Of a DNA stretch of 64,000 bases, positions 11,106-23,471 are shown piece by piece (positions within the stretch are counted from its first letter, which is position 1; each line of letters opens with the position of its first letter). The stretch is from Drechmeria coniospora (lineage: Eukaryota; Ascomycota; Sordariomycetes; Hypocreales; Ophiocordycipitaceae), in assembly GCF_001625195.1 (NCBI RefSeq), contig NC_054391.1:8756552-8820551 (forward strand), read 5' to 3'. The notes below the pieces were generated by a model that was not told the DNA's origin, ran no database searches, and saw nothing but the letters and a program-made list of their open reading frames with translations. The translations under genes and the position numbers were made by a program.

Positions 11106-12322
11106 ATACATGGAATTACATGTGCATACATGCCTACCATACCATACTTGCACCTACATGTATAACATCTTGCTCGCAGCCCACACACATTACTAGTACT
11201 TAGTTGTACTTACTGTACAAGTACTAGGTATTAGGTACTGAAAGTCCAATCACCCACCACGCTAACCCGTAGCACGTACTTGCCTACGCGTTATCTCGTT
11301 ACCTGCGTCGAGGACACAGCAACGAACAATGAGTCCTGGAAGCTGCAATGAACGTAGGGCGACCTGTCTGTCGCAGGTGAATCCATCTGGAGGGATATTC
11401 CACCTCACGACATGACTTTGTCCGTGAACAAGGCATCACATCGTCACGTGATGGAGATATTGTCACTACCATCCTTGCAGTAAGCTCTCCAAAGGAAATG
11501 TACTGTACTTGCAGTAATAATACAGTCAGAGCTCTCAAGAATATGTGTGGATCAAATGTGATAATGGCGATGTACTCCGTACTCCGTACCTCTATCAACA
11601 ACCTAATTCCTTACAGTACATATAATTATCTGACAGCGTCTAGGAAAGAGATGGTAGTTTATTTCATGCACAAAGTACCAAAGGCCGTACAGAGCAACAC
11701 TGAACTGCCACTGAAATTACGTGTGGTTACACTGCCGGATGGCAGAATTCAGCATATAATTGAATAGCACTTCGTGTATACTGTAGTCACGATAGAACGT
11801 TTGATAGGAAACCTTGACGAATTTCCTACAGTTATGATGCATGGCATCAATACTTTGGTCAATGTGGCCGGAAAGAACAAAGTACAGTATATTCTTAACT
11901 AATCAGCGGCGTGGGGCTCCGAGAGGCGGGCCGTACGCTTGCTGCGCTGCAATTCGCTGCCTCCCACGCCGGGCTAGCTAGGAAGAGGACACAGCAGCAA
12001 ACAGTCACGACGTACCGGGACCGAGGACAGGCCAAGCTCCCACACCATCAGCTTCCCTCAGCATCCTTCCATCATCGTCATCTGGCCACCTCAATCCACG
12101 ACTAGGGCGACGGCGACGCCCTCCCCCTCCCCCGCCAACTTCTTTCCTCCCGTCGCAGAGCCTATTCTTCCATTTCAACCCGATTCCGAACAGCGTCTGC
12201 CGCGTCCGCGGAGCTGTCCACGTCCCTCGTCCCGCTTCAGCTCAGCCGGGCACCACGCTCCCCGACTCTCGCCACGAGCCACCCAGCAACACGTCGCAGC
12301 GGAATCCCGCCCGAGCACCACC

Positions 12323-15300
12323 ATGTCGGCCCCCTCGAGCGCCGGTCACGGTCAATTCCCCGGCAGCGAGCAGCAGCAGTTCGGCCAGCCGGCCCAGACG
12401 GAGACGGGCCAGCCGGACGCCGGCGCTGCTCCTGGCAAGAAGAAGAAGAGGGGATACGCCGCCGGCGCGTTCGACGTAGGCACCGGCGCCAATGCCACGA
12501 CCAACGCCCAGCTGCAAGGCGGCGCCCAGCAGTACGGCATCCCTGCTGCCGGCCAGCAGCAACCGGCAGCCTACGGAGGCTACCCACAACCCGACGCCCA
12601 GCAGGCTGGAGGTGCTGCCTACCAGTACGGGCAGCCCGGGATGCAGCAGCAGCAGCAGCCGGCTCAGCAGGGCGCCCACCCTGCCTATCCGGCGGCCCCC
12701 GATCAAGGATATCCCGCGCCCGTCGGCGGCGCCCAGCTTGGCCAGGCCGGCGTGGCGGACATCAGCCAGGCCATGGGCGGCATGCATCTCGGTGGCCAGG
12801 CCGATGCGCAGCAGCAGCAGCAGCAGCAGCAGCAGCCGGCGGCGGCCCAAGGGCACCGGGCTGGACCTTTGAACCAGCTCTACCCCACCGACCTGATGAA
12901 CCAGCCCTTCTCCGTCGCCGAGCTCGACCTCCCGCCGCCGCCGATCGTCCTGCCCCCCAATGTTCGTGCCGAGCCGCCTCCTCCCCGAACGTCCGTCGGT
13001 AGCCGCCGAGGTGGACGGCCGTTGGCTAACGTCGGATGCTGCAGACAAGCGTGACGCCGTCGCCCGATTCCAACTGCCCTCCGCGGTACACTCGCTCGAC
13101 GCTCAACGCCGTGCCCACCACCAACTCCCTGCTCAAGAAGTCGAAGCTGCCCTTTGCCCTCGTCATCCAGCCGTACGGCTCGCTGCACGACGACGAGGAC
13201 CACGTGCCCGTCGTGCAGGACCAGGTCATCTCGCGCTGCCGCCGATGCCGAACGTACATCAACCCCTTCGTCACCTTCCTCGACCACGGCCACCGCTGGA
13301 GGTGCAACATGTGCAACCTCAGCAACGACGTCCCCCAAGCCTTTGACTGGGACGCCGCGGCGCAGCAGACGGTGGACAGGTGGCAGCGCCACGAGCTCAA
13401 CCACTCGGTCGTCGAGTTCGTCGCCCCGCAGGAGTACATGGTCCGCCCGCCCCAGCCGCTCGTCTACCTCTTCGTCGTCGACGTGAGCTACGCCGCCGTG
13501 TCCAACGGCCTGCTCGCCACCGCGGCCCGGACGATACTCGACAGCCTGAACCGGATACCCAACGCGGACAGGCGAACGCGCCTCGGCTTCGTCGCCGTCG
13601 ACGCCGGCCTGCACTACTTCTCCATCCCCAAGGACGCCGACGAGGGTGCCGAGACCAAGATGCTCGTCGTCAGCGACCTCGACGAGCCCTTCCTCCCCGT
13701 CCCTCACGACCTCCTGGTGCCGCTGACGGAGAGCCGGCAGAGCATCGAGAGGTTCCTGCAGAAGCTGCCCGACATGTTCCTGAACAACCAGAACAACGGC
13801 TCCTGCATGGGCGCCGCCCTCCGCGCCGGCCACAAGCTCATCTCGCCTCTCGGCGGCAAGATCGTCGTCCTCACCGCCTCGCTGCCGAACGTCGGCACCG
13901 GCAAGCTGGACATGCGGGAGGACAAGAAGCTGCTGGGCACGTCCAAGGAGGGCGGCCTGCTGCAGACGGGCAACAGCTTCTACAAGAGCTTCGCCGTCGA
14001 GTGCTCCAAGAACCAGGTCTCCATCGACATGTTTCTGTTCTCGTCGCAGTACCAGGACGTCGCCTCCCTCAGCAACCTCCCGCGATACACGGGCGGCCAG
14101 ACCTGGTTCTACCCCGGCTGGCACGCGTCGCGGCCCGAGGACGCGCTCAAGTTCGCCTCCGAGTTCAGCGACTACCTGTCGTCGGAGATCGGCCTCGAGG
14201 CCGTCCTCCGCGTGCGCGCCACGACGGGCCTGCGCATGAACACCTTCTACGGCAACTTCTTCAACCGCAGCTCGGACCTGTGCGCCTTCCCCGCCTTCCC
14301 GCGAGACCAATGCTACGTCGTCGAGGTGGCCATCGACGAGAACATCACCAAGAACTTTGTCTGCCTGCAGGCGGCCGTGCTGCACACGACGTGCAACGGC
14401 GAGCGTCGCATCCGCGTCATCACCCTGGCCCTGCCGACGACGACCAACCTGTCCGACGTCTACGCCTCGGCCGACCAGTGCGCCATCACCACCTACTTCA
14501 GCCACAAGGCGGTCGAGCGAACGCTCGGCAGCGGGCTCGAGGCGGCGCGCGACGCCCTGCAGGCCAAGCTCACCGAGCTCCTGCAGACGTTCAAGAAGGA
14601 GCTCGGCGGCGGCAGCATGGGCGGCGGCGGCCTCCAGTTCCCGGCCAACCTGCGCGGCCTGCCCGTGCTGTTCCTCGGCCTCATCAAGAACGTCGGGCTC
14701 CGGAAGTCGACGCAGATCCCGTCCGACATCCGGTCGGCCGCGCTGTGTCTCCTGTCGACGCTTCCCGTGCCGCTCCTGATGCGCTACATCTACCCCAGGC
14801 TCTACTCCCTGCACGACATGCCCGACAACGCCGGCACGCCCGACGAGCAGACGGGCCAGATCATCCTGCCGCCGCCCGTGAACCTGTCGTCGGAACGGCT
14901 CATGTCGTACGGCCTGTACCTCATCGACGACGGGCAGACGCAGTTCCTCTGGGTCGGCCGCGACGCCGTGCCGCAGCTGGTCGGAGACGTCTTCGGCATC
15001 GAGGACCGAACGCAGCTGCAGGTCGGGAAGGGCCGCGTCCCCGAGCTCGAGGGAGACTTCAACGAGCGGGTCAGGGCCGTGATCCAGAAGAGCAGGGATC
15101 ACAGGTCGCTCGGCGTCGGGAGCATCACCGTCCCGCACCTGTACATTGTGCGCGAGGACGGCGAGCCGAGCCTCAAGCTCTGGGCCCAGACGTTGCTTGT
15201 GGAAGACCGGGCGGACCAGGGAGTCAGTGCGGCGCAATGGCTGGGAGTTTTGCGGGAAAAGGTTCGTCTTCGTCTCCCGCGCGGGGAAGAGAAAGATGCC

Positions 15301-15352
15301 CCCGTCAAAGGTCAAGGAGCTAACCATGGTGCGCTCAGGTCGTGCAGTGATG
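12323..15352 (+). CDS. SEC24: COPII coat cargo adaptor Sec24
   Basis: Exons 12323-12961, 13045-15261 and 15341-15352 give 955 residues. The N-terminus is a Gln/Pro/Gly-rich low-complexity tail with a CAG-encoded run of nine Gln. A Sec23/24 zinc finger follows (CRRC...CNMC), then the trunk domain ([18 protein letters not shown]), the beta-sandwich ([15 protein letters not shown]), the helical domain and the gelsolin-like domain. The tiny last exon encodes only VVQ and a stop, giving the typical LREKVVQ ending. Sec24 pairs with Sec23 in the inner COPII coat and selects cargo at ER exit sites. Both introns use the donor GTTCGT with GCTAAC branch sites. The frame continuing past 15261 to 15576 is intron read-through. 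Confidence 0.96.
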
Positions 15353-17449
15353 GAGCGGACGGGTGCGGCGCTGCGCGGCGAAGAAGCGGAAGCAAGATGG
15401 ACCGCGCCGACGAGGCAGACGCCAGCGGCAGCACGCAGACGACGAGGGCGATGGCAAAACTGCAAGCTACCGAAGCTGTCTTACGACAAAGGTACAATTG
15501 GTCCCCGAAGAATACGACGAGAAAAGAAATGCGTAGAGATTTTACATGCATGTTTTCTATGTTGCAAGTCAGGTAACGTTGTGCCCCGATAACTTGAACT
15601 TTGTGTGCTTTGGCATTGCTCTCGACGCCACGCGTTCCCGCCATACTACTACCACATATCCTACCGGGGTTGTCAAACACAGCGGGCACGGAAGAGGTCA
15701 TGGGGTGAAGGCGTCTGGATAACCGTTAGCCGGCCCACCTCCGGCTAGCCGTGAGGTTGCGAGAAAATGGCGGTGCCAATCCACCGAGACTCCTCGCCTT
15801 GACAGCAGGTAGTAGGAACCCTGCCCATCTTCTTGACCACCAGGCAGGCGTAGCGGCCATCCGATCAGGAGCAGGCTCGCGTATGTAGTGCCCGCGAGCG
15901 TCTGCATGGACGAAGCGTGACGGACATGGTACGAGGGTCCTATGGAGTGCTTCCAGGAGGCTACATGGGCAGAGTATAGGGAGCAGTCCAGCTGGCGTTG
16001 GAACCTTGGTGGATGCGTGCCACCTCCCGCACCGTCGTTGCCGGTCGAACCGCCTGCCCCGTTGGCGCGACCTCTCCTTATAGGAGTATCAAGTATGCTT
16101 GCATCCATGTTCGGCAACTATCCTCGTCCTACATACTGAGACGTTGAGGTGGAATTTGGAGGAGCTCCCGCATGTGCATGGGATCGCATGTGCATGGGAT
16201 TTGTATGCGTTGCCGATACGGAGTACAGAGTACATGTAATAATACACCATATCCTAATCCGAAATTCATACAGGTACACCTAGAAGGTGTGCACCGCACG
16301 ACTGCACTGGCATGTACACTCAGCGTAGTATTCCGTACCTGCAAATGAACTTGCATGCATGTACTGCAAGTACTAGGTACATGTACGGAGTAAGTATTAA
16401 GTACTTAAGTATTACAGTACATGACGTTTCCGTATGCGGTCCACTTGCCAAGTACTAGGTAGACTGAGTCTCTAGGTACCTAGTAGGTACCCTCTGGCCT
16501 CGCCCCCGCGCCCCCCCTCCTCTGCAGGCGGTATACCACCAATGGTCCACCATACTAGGTGCCTACAACTACTAGGTAAGTACAGGTCAAGATGCGGTTG
16601 TACCTGAAGTACGCAGTAATACAGTACACAATGGAATTATTACAGTCGTTGTATGTCATGATAAAGTACATGTACTTGATCATGTACTTACTTACTTGAC
16701 CATTTGGCAATGTCCGCATTAAAATGCACTAGGCACTTCCCATCGGTCCTCCGCATCCGTACAGCACAGTCCAGGTATCCACATCCCTCTGGCAGGTATT
16801 TCTCAACATGTTCAGAGTACCTACCTAGTACCTGCTGCGTACAACAACCGCCTGTAATTAGTGCATGCTTGAGCACTGAACCTTACAAGTACTCACTGTT
16901 CCTGCGAGCAATACTGGGTACAGTGCTCTGTACTACACAGCCACTGTGCTTGTACTTACTCCGTACAGTGCCTACTTGGTGCGCTAGCCTTCCACTTAGT
17001 TCGCACTTTCGGCTTGCTCCACTGACAAACTGCCCCCCGCATTCGAATTGAACGGCATCTCCGTCATGGACCCTCGTTCCAGCACACACCCCTGCATGAC
17101 ATGATCCTCCTCTCACATCTCCCACGGCTTCCTTGTCGTCCAATAGCAGCAGCAGCAGCAGCCTATGCAAACCATCATTTCAAAGCATCATCAATTCGCC
17201 TCGTACAGCGCCTACCTACTCGCTCCCCTCAACCTACCCTTGGACCTACCCTTGGACCTACCCTTGGACCTACCCTTTCGACCTCCCCCCAGACCTCCTC
17301 CTCATCTCACCATCGACGAGCTGCACGACGCAATCCCCTTTTGCCTGCCCCCCCCCCCCCCCCCCCCGTGCCGAGCTTGATCCATCTACCGACGGTGGAC
17401 GCCAGTGAACGAGCCCGAGCCAGCTCCAGCTCCGTTCATCGTCGACAAC
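15353..17449. other. Intergenic spacer, SEC24 to SLM1
   Basis: This 2.1 kb stretch has no recognisable gene. A 139-codon minus-strand frame (15698-16117) has no family resemblance and I leave it uncalled. From 16,200 to 16,980 it is full of GTAC-rich sequence with TACGGAGTA-type motifs. At 17,235-17,275 a 12-bp unit (TTGGACCTACCC) repeats three times, and at 17,348 there is a long C homopolymer, both in the probable SLM1 leader. Confidence 0.5.
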
Positions 17450-19947
17450 ATGGAGCGAACCTACTCCATCCGCAGTTTCTCCACTGCCGACGACCAGTCT
17501 CTCTCGACGAGGAATAATACGCTGAAGAAGAAGAGCTCGATGCGGCGTCGCAGCAGCAGCCGTCGCAGCAACAGAGCCGGCAGCGTGCGAAGCCTCATCA
17601 TCCAGTCCGCCGCCGATGCGGAAGACGTCACGAGCGCGTTCTACTGTCCTGTCCCGACGTCGGGCACCCCCACCGACGTGCTCGTCGTCAGGTTCCAGAG
17701 TAAGCCCTCCGACCCCCCGAACTCAGTCCCGTGCCGTCGGCTGGATGGCAGACGACGGATGAATGGATGCTGAGCGGGCCGATAGCGTGGCGCAAGGTGC
17801 TCAAGGACCTGATTTCCTACTTCCGCGAGATCCAGTCCCACTATGAGCAACGATCAAAGTCCCTCGTCAAGCTCGGAAACGTTGCCAACAACATCTCGAC
17901 CCCCGCCAATTTCCTCACCTCGGCCGGCATCGACGATGCACTCCAATTCCTTCGGAACTACCACAAGGCCGCCATCCAGGAGGCCGCCAAGGCCAAGGAG
18001 ATCGAAGAAGACGTCATCCTCGCCATCACGGGTCTGCGCGGCGACCTTCAGCAGAAGATCAAGGAAATCAAGAATCTTTCGGGCGACTTCAAGAACTCGG
18101 TCGATCGCGAGATGGATCACACCCGCAAGGCTGTGGCCGCCCTCGTCAACGTCCTGGACAAGAACGAGGTGAATTCGGCCTCGACGACGGGAAAGCAAGA
18201 CCCATACCTGCTCCGTCTTGCCGTCGACCACCAGGTCGAGCGCCAGATTGACGAGGAAAACTATCTCCATCAGGTGAAGGACACGCACGGCTCGTCGCCG
18301 TCGCCCGACGATGATGCCGCGGGCCTCGGATGGACAACCGCTAACTCGTCCGTGGCAGGCATACCTGAACCTCGAGAGTTCCGGCCGAGAGCTGGAATCC
18401 ATCGTCGTCGGCGAGATCCAGAAGGCGTACAACGCCTACGCCGGAATATTGAAGCGCGAGGCCGACAACGCCTACGGCGTCGTGGGCGAGCTCCGTGACG
18501 GCCCCGTTTCCATGCCCAAGGACCAGGAATGGATCCACTTCATGATCCACGACGGACAGATCGTCGATCCCACCGTTCCCATGCGCTCGCCCGAGCAGAT
18601 CCACTACCCGGGCCAAGATCACGTTGCCGCTCAGGAGATTCGCGCGGGCCTGCTCGAGCGCAAGAGCAAGTACCTCAAGAGTTACACCGCCGGCTGGTGA
18701 GTCCCTATCCCTTCCGCTCGTCCGTCTCGCGCTCACGCTCACGCGATGCGCCCTCCAGGTATGTCCTTTCTACCACGCACCTCCACGAGTTCAAGTCGGC
18801 GGACAAGGCGCAGGCGCCCATCATGTCCCTTTACTTGCCGGAGCAGAAGCTGGGATCGCACTCGACCGAAGGCGGCGCCTCGAACAAGTTCATCCTCAAG
18901 GGCCGGCAGACGGGTACCATGCACAGGGGACACACCTGGGTCTTCCGGGCCGAGAGCCACGATACCATGATGGCCTGGTACGAGGACATCAAGGCTCTGA
19001 CGGAGAAGACGGCGGAGGAGCGCAGCCAGTTTGTGCGCACCCACTCCCGGAGCCTCAGCCAGTCCTCCCGTCGGTCCATGAGCAGCGATGGCATCGTCGA
19101 CGAGGATGACGACGAGCCCTTCTCCGCCAATCAAGTCGGCCTCGAACCGGAGCTGCGGCCCGAGTCAGCATCCCGACGACCCCAACCAGGTGGGCGGTTT
19201 CCATCCGACATGCAAGTCAAGGCGCAACGAGGCTCACAAGCCCCCCAATCACCCTCTAGCGTGAGCTCTGGCCGTCAGGAATATCAACCTGACACCGGGG
19301 CCTTCGCCACCGCCCACTACAGCCAGCAGGACGATCATCTGGGGTACGGCGGCACGGCGCGAACGCCCATGGACGCCGTTCATTCGCATGCCGCCATGGC
19401 CAGCCAAGACGCGCGCAACGATGGCGTCAACCCGTACACGAGCGAGCCGCTACCTCCGGCTCATTCGATGCCCGTCGACGACGGATACTTTGGCACCCAA
19501 GCTGTGGCGGCTCATGAATATCTAGATCCGGAGCCCGAGAGCCAAACTCCCGTCGAAGTCGCCGAGCAGGAAGTGGAGCGCAGCATGATCGATAAGGAGG
19601 CTCGCGCGGTCGAGGAACGCCAGGACAGCAACGGGAGGCCGGATGATTCGGCGAAAGAAGCGAATGGTATTGTTCATGTCGAAGCCCTCGTTTCCGCTCC
19701 GAATGAGCTAACCGTCGTCATCATGACAGCCGGCAGCGTGTCCATGACCAAATCGCAACAAGAGCCTGCGTTTCAGGCCCTGCCCGAGGTGGAGGCTTCC
19801 GAACAGGCCACATCGAATGCGACACCCTCAGCTGGAGCGATTGGCCGGAGTCGTCCGACGGAAGGTAGAACGGATAGCGAGGCGACCATACTGAACCTGC
19901 AGATGCCAGGCAAGTTTCCTCGAGGCGGCGGGCTAACGTCGCCTTGA
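17450..19947 (+). CDS. SLM1: Slm1/Slm2-type F-BAR and PH domain protein (TORC2 effector)
   Basis: Exons 17450-17699, 17786-18273, 18359-18696 and 18759-19947 give 754 residues. The N-terminus is Ser/Arg-rich (SMRRRSSSRRSNRAGS). An F-BAR-like helical region runs from about residue 84 to 300 (WRKVLKDLISYFREIQSHYE, then LQQKIKEIKNLSGDFKNSVD). A PH domain spans about 300-435 (AGWYVLSTTHLHEFKSADKA to HTWVFRAESHDTMMAWYEDI). The rest is a long disordered Pro/Ser/Glu tail. Yeast Slm1/2 bind PI(4,5)P2 at the plasma membrane, are TORC2 substrates and control actin and eisosome function. The Slm-type order of domains supports the name; Slm1 and Slm2 cannot be told apart here. Confidence 0.88.
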
Positions 19948-20980
19948 GCGAGGCTGCTGATACGGATGTCTTGTAACGCATGATTCCCTTCACGTACCAT
20001 CAGATTGGCAGGAATCTAGCTTCTCCTATCCGATGCTTCCGATCCCCCAAGTGCCGCTGTATCGACCCTGAGCGACTGTGGCTTTGTCGTCGTGACCCCG
20101 AGTCCGGTTCTCCTGTATGAAGAGTCATCTCCGTGTCCCTGGATGCGAATGTACATTCGCATGGGCGGCGTACGACTACGATGGAAGAATAAAGACGAAC
20201 CATCCTTCCGATTCACCGTTTCATTTTTATGAGGTTGATTTTCAGCGCGACATGCAGGTCATGACCCAGGCCTGGGGCGTAGCAGAAGCAGCTGCAGTGA
20301 GGGCTTGATGCACCACCAGATGCAACGTGGCATTGTTGACGGGGCGAGCTGGAATTCTCCCGACAAACATGCTGTCGTCCAGTAATCACCACTGTATTGC
20401 CATTGTCAGAATCAGAAAAGGCGTTTGAGGAGCCGAGATGCTGCATCAACGACGTCATGCTGCTTCATGGGGGGGGAGGGGGGACAACCTGGCCATATGC
20501 CATTAACGGATTGGTTCCTCGGCTTCACCGGCTCTTGGGCATGTCTCAAGGTTGCAGGCCGTCACTTGGTTGCCGACACCACAAGTTGGCCTTGTGCGGG
20601 ACAGGGCCGGGGATGGACCATGTGCCATTCGCATTGCTGCCCCATGCCATGGTCGATTTTGTAGGTCACAGCCACAGACACGGCCTTTCTCATTCCAATC
20701 ATTGCTTGGCAAAGGCCAAAATTGGCCACCAAGACAAGGCAAAGGCCATTGTCTTCACTGTCTCGTGTGCTACAGGACCAATATGCATCCCATGCTGCTG
20801 TGATTCTAATCATCCCTTCTCTCCAGTCGGATACTGAAACACGCCAGTGACATAATCGTTGGAAACGAGAACAGTTTGGAAAATGGGCCAAGGTTGTTCG
20901 CCATAACATTGCCAACGCCAGACGTCTGTTCATTGCCACGTCGTCAAAGCCATTCCCTTGGGCGCGCTAGACAGAGTGCC
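19948..20980. other. Intergenic spacer between convergent SLM1 and CHO1
   Basis: About 1 kb without recognisable gene, RNA or repeat. It serves as 3' flank for both neighbours. Short overlapping frames on both strands have no family resemblance. Confidence 0.45.
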
Positions 20981-21978
20981 TCAAGGTTTCGGGATGCGAA
21001 TGGTTCGGCTCGTCATCATACACCCGTGTAGAACGAAAATGAGGGCGACAGGGTGAAACTCCAAGACCGACCCCTCCAACCAGACACCGAGAGGAAGGTG
21101 GTCGAGGACGGAGCCGTTGTACAGCCAGTACGCCATGATTGCATCGACGCCGAGCGACGTAGGGATGGGGGTGCCCTCGAAGTACTGGCTCTTGCCAGAT
21201 GCATCCTTGGGTAGCACGGCGGCCGTGACGTTGAATCGGGCGAGACGGGTGAGGCCGCAAAGAACGAAGAAGGCGAGCGCCGCAGTGTCGACGAGGGAAC
21301 GTAGGCCGATGGTAAACGCTACAGCGGCGGGTGCAACGCCGAATGAAATCTGGCCACGCGCGCCCGTTAGTAATCACGAACTCGCCATGCGAGGGTGAGG
21401 GGTGAGAGAAGGCGGGGGGGGGGGAAGGTCGGAGGGGGTTGGAGCGCACCAAATCAGCGAGAGAGTCCAGCTCCTGTCCCATGAGGCTGCTCTTATGCCT
21501 CCATCGTGCCACCCTGCCATCGAAAAAGTCAAAGAACAAGCCGAAAGGCAAGAAAGCCAGCGCGATCCACACGTTGGCGTGCTCGTTCGGGTCGCCGAGA
21601 CAGTACCGCAGAGACGAGAAGATGGACATGACGCCGCAGAAGCCTGTGACGAGCGAGCAGACGACATCTGATCAGCCATGAGCAACGACGGGGGAGAGCC
21701 GACGGCGGAAGCTACCATTCATGAGTGTGATGAGATCAGCCAAGTGCATGGCTCGCACGAGGGAAAAATGGCCGACATCGGCCGAGAGCAGCATCTTTTG
21801 CTTGTCGACGACTTGATGGCCGATTCACGTCAGCAGGAGAACGGTTCGCAGTCGTCCGAGATGCCTATGGAAGCGGCTGCCGTTGCATGAACCTACCGCG
21901 CTCGTGGGAGCCGAGGGCACTTGTGCTTCCAGCCCTCTCGTCGAGGCCCGTATTGACGGCGCTGCTTCGTTTCGACAT
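20981..21978 (-). CDS. CHO1: CDP-diacylglycerol--serine O-phosphatidyltransferase (phosphatidylserine synthase)
   Basis: Minus-strand exons 21978-21897, 21811-21716, 21643-21450 and 21349-20981 give 246 residues. The CDP-alcohol phosphotransferase signature is intact: DGRVAR, then GQELDSLAD with the spaced Gly and Asp residues of DGx2ARx8Gx3Dx3[21 protein letters not shown] and the ending SRTIRIPKP match yeast Cho1 (LKIPKP). Several hydrophobic segments place it in the ER membrane, where it makes phosphatidylserine from CDP-diacylglycerol and serine. The N-terminal region is shorter than in yeast. The start [11 protein letters not shown] at 21978 is chosen because it is the first Met of the exon after a CT-rich leader. 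Introns are 85, 72 and 100 nt. Confidence 0.94.
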
Positions 21979-23471
21979 TGCTCGCACCAGAATCGGCCAC
22001 CGGCTTCGAGATGGGCTCGCAGGGCAGGGCAGGACAGGACAGGACAGGACAGATCGGGAGGGGACAGTCGGGTTCCTGCGGAATCCAAAGTAAAGTCCAG
22101 GCCTGCGAGGGCCGAAAGGAAGGGTCGGAGATGGAAGGGCGGCACGGGTCGGAAAGGTCAGGCGCACGGCAAGCAGAGTCTTGTCGCGGCTAGAGCTTTG
22201 TCTCACAGTTGTTGGGGACAGAGGGAGGGAAGCAACGGGGAAACGGCTCTCGACGGTGCAGTTTGACGGCCTCGTGCAATGCAGTGCAGCGACAGCGCGG
22301 GCAGACGACGCGATGGTGGGGGTGTGCCAGGTTGGGATACGATAGGCTGGGTCGGTGTGGTGGATGCCGTCATCGCATATCCTTCGTCTCCAGCATTGTT
22401 GTCTTTTAACCCCGTCATGGTTACGGGTCACGGGGTCTATACGATGCCAGGCAAGGCTTCGCTCGTCGCCTCATGCCTAACGCTGGGGTCACGTGACGTA
22501 CGGGATCGGCTTGTCACCTCTTCGATGCCAACACTGCAACAGAGTAATACTCCGAATACTCCGTATACATGCAAGTAAGTATAAGTAATTATGTGTCAAG
22601 TACGGAGTACTGAGTATGGGAATGTTGGTCGTTGTACGGAGTAATACCCGCAAGTAGGCACGGAGTGTGTGCATACTTATACTCTGATGCATGGCGAATA
22701 TTGCTCGCACCTACTCCGTACAGTCCGCCTGCTGGCTCGCATACACGTACGTATCCTCCAAGGCAAAGACGCAACTCATGTCCATGTTGTTCGACGACTA
22801 ATAACTGTACAGGACGTAAGAATATACAACTCCACAGCATGCCTCCCTCTGGCTTGTGGAGGATTCCCAATCGACGAGGAGCCATGTCCAGTACCGCTAT
22901 GAAAGACCACCATCGCCTGTGCATCGTGCGGGAAGGAAATCACGCCCAACCGTCGTCGTGCGTGACTCGTTATTATACATGGGAACGCTTCGTCCCTGAA
23001 ATGCTGCCATCACCGTGTTTCGTCGTCATCGCCAGCCTTCCTCGTGCCGCAGCCGGCAGTCGTCCGTGAAGCATTGCGACTGGCGACCGCTGTAGCGCGA
23101 GGAGTGACGCGTGCGCCATGGCTCGTGGCATGACCAACCCCCCTCGTCGCGCGTTCGAACTCGTGCCCGATGCAGCCCGCCCCCTCTGGCCCCCTCGATA
23201 TGGTGCGATCCATACGCCCGCCAATTCGAAGACGAGTGCTGTCGTGGCCATATCTGCGTTGCGGTGCCATCGCCGGTCCGATTCCTTGCAACTTCTCATC
23301 GACGGATGCACGGGTACCTGCGCTCGAGCTCGTGCCGTTCTGCCGGTATCTGTACAGTAGTGCGTACTTGATTGATTAAAGGGAAACAAAGTGCCAAGGT
23401 GGGCGGAGAAGCGGCGAATCGGCCGTCGAATCGGCCGTCGAATCGTCAGCCGATCAGCCTGCCGGTCGCCG
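21979..23471. other. Intergenic spacer, CHO1 to metallopeptidase gene
   Basis: This 1.5 kb stretch has no recognisable gene. A (GGACA)n run at about 22,030-22,055 lies in the CHO1 leader. TACGGAGTA-type motifs cluster at 22,550-22,720. Confidence 0.45.

Larger units (their letters stand above)
10242..12322. other. Intergenic spacer, aminopeptidase P to SEC24
   Basis: No gene is recognisable in these 2.1 kb. It holds several TACGGAGTA/TACTCCGTA motifs (for example near 10,490, 10,625, 10,823 and 11,575), the 20-bp repeat at 10,691 and the 22-bp repeat at 11,004. The last 300 bp are C-rich and form the probable SEC24 promoter and leader. Confidence 0.5.

Noticed and set aside
10930..11203. Short frames of repeated CICIYMQVHMHI text
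   Set aside because: They are translations of the 22-bp tandem repeat.
12880..15465. 861-codon minus-strand open frame and a 647-codon plus-strand frame over SEC24
   Set aside because: High-GC codon bias leaves stop-free shadows in other frames; only the Sec24 frame has a recognisable family and splice signals. The long frames antisense to the metallopeptidase and aminotransferase are rejected for the same reason.
15698..16117. 139-codon minus-strand frame downstream of SEC24
   Set aside because: No domain, no homology I recognise and no supporting splice or promoter context; chance is as likely.
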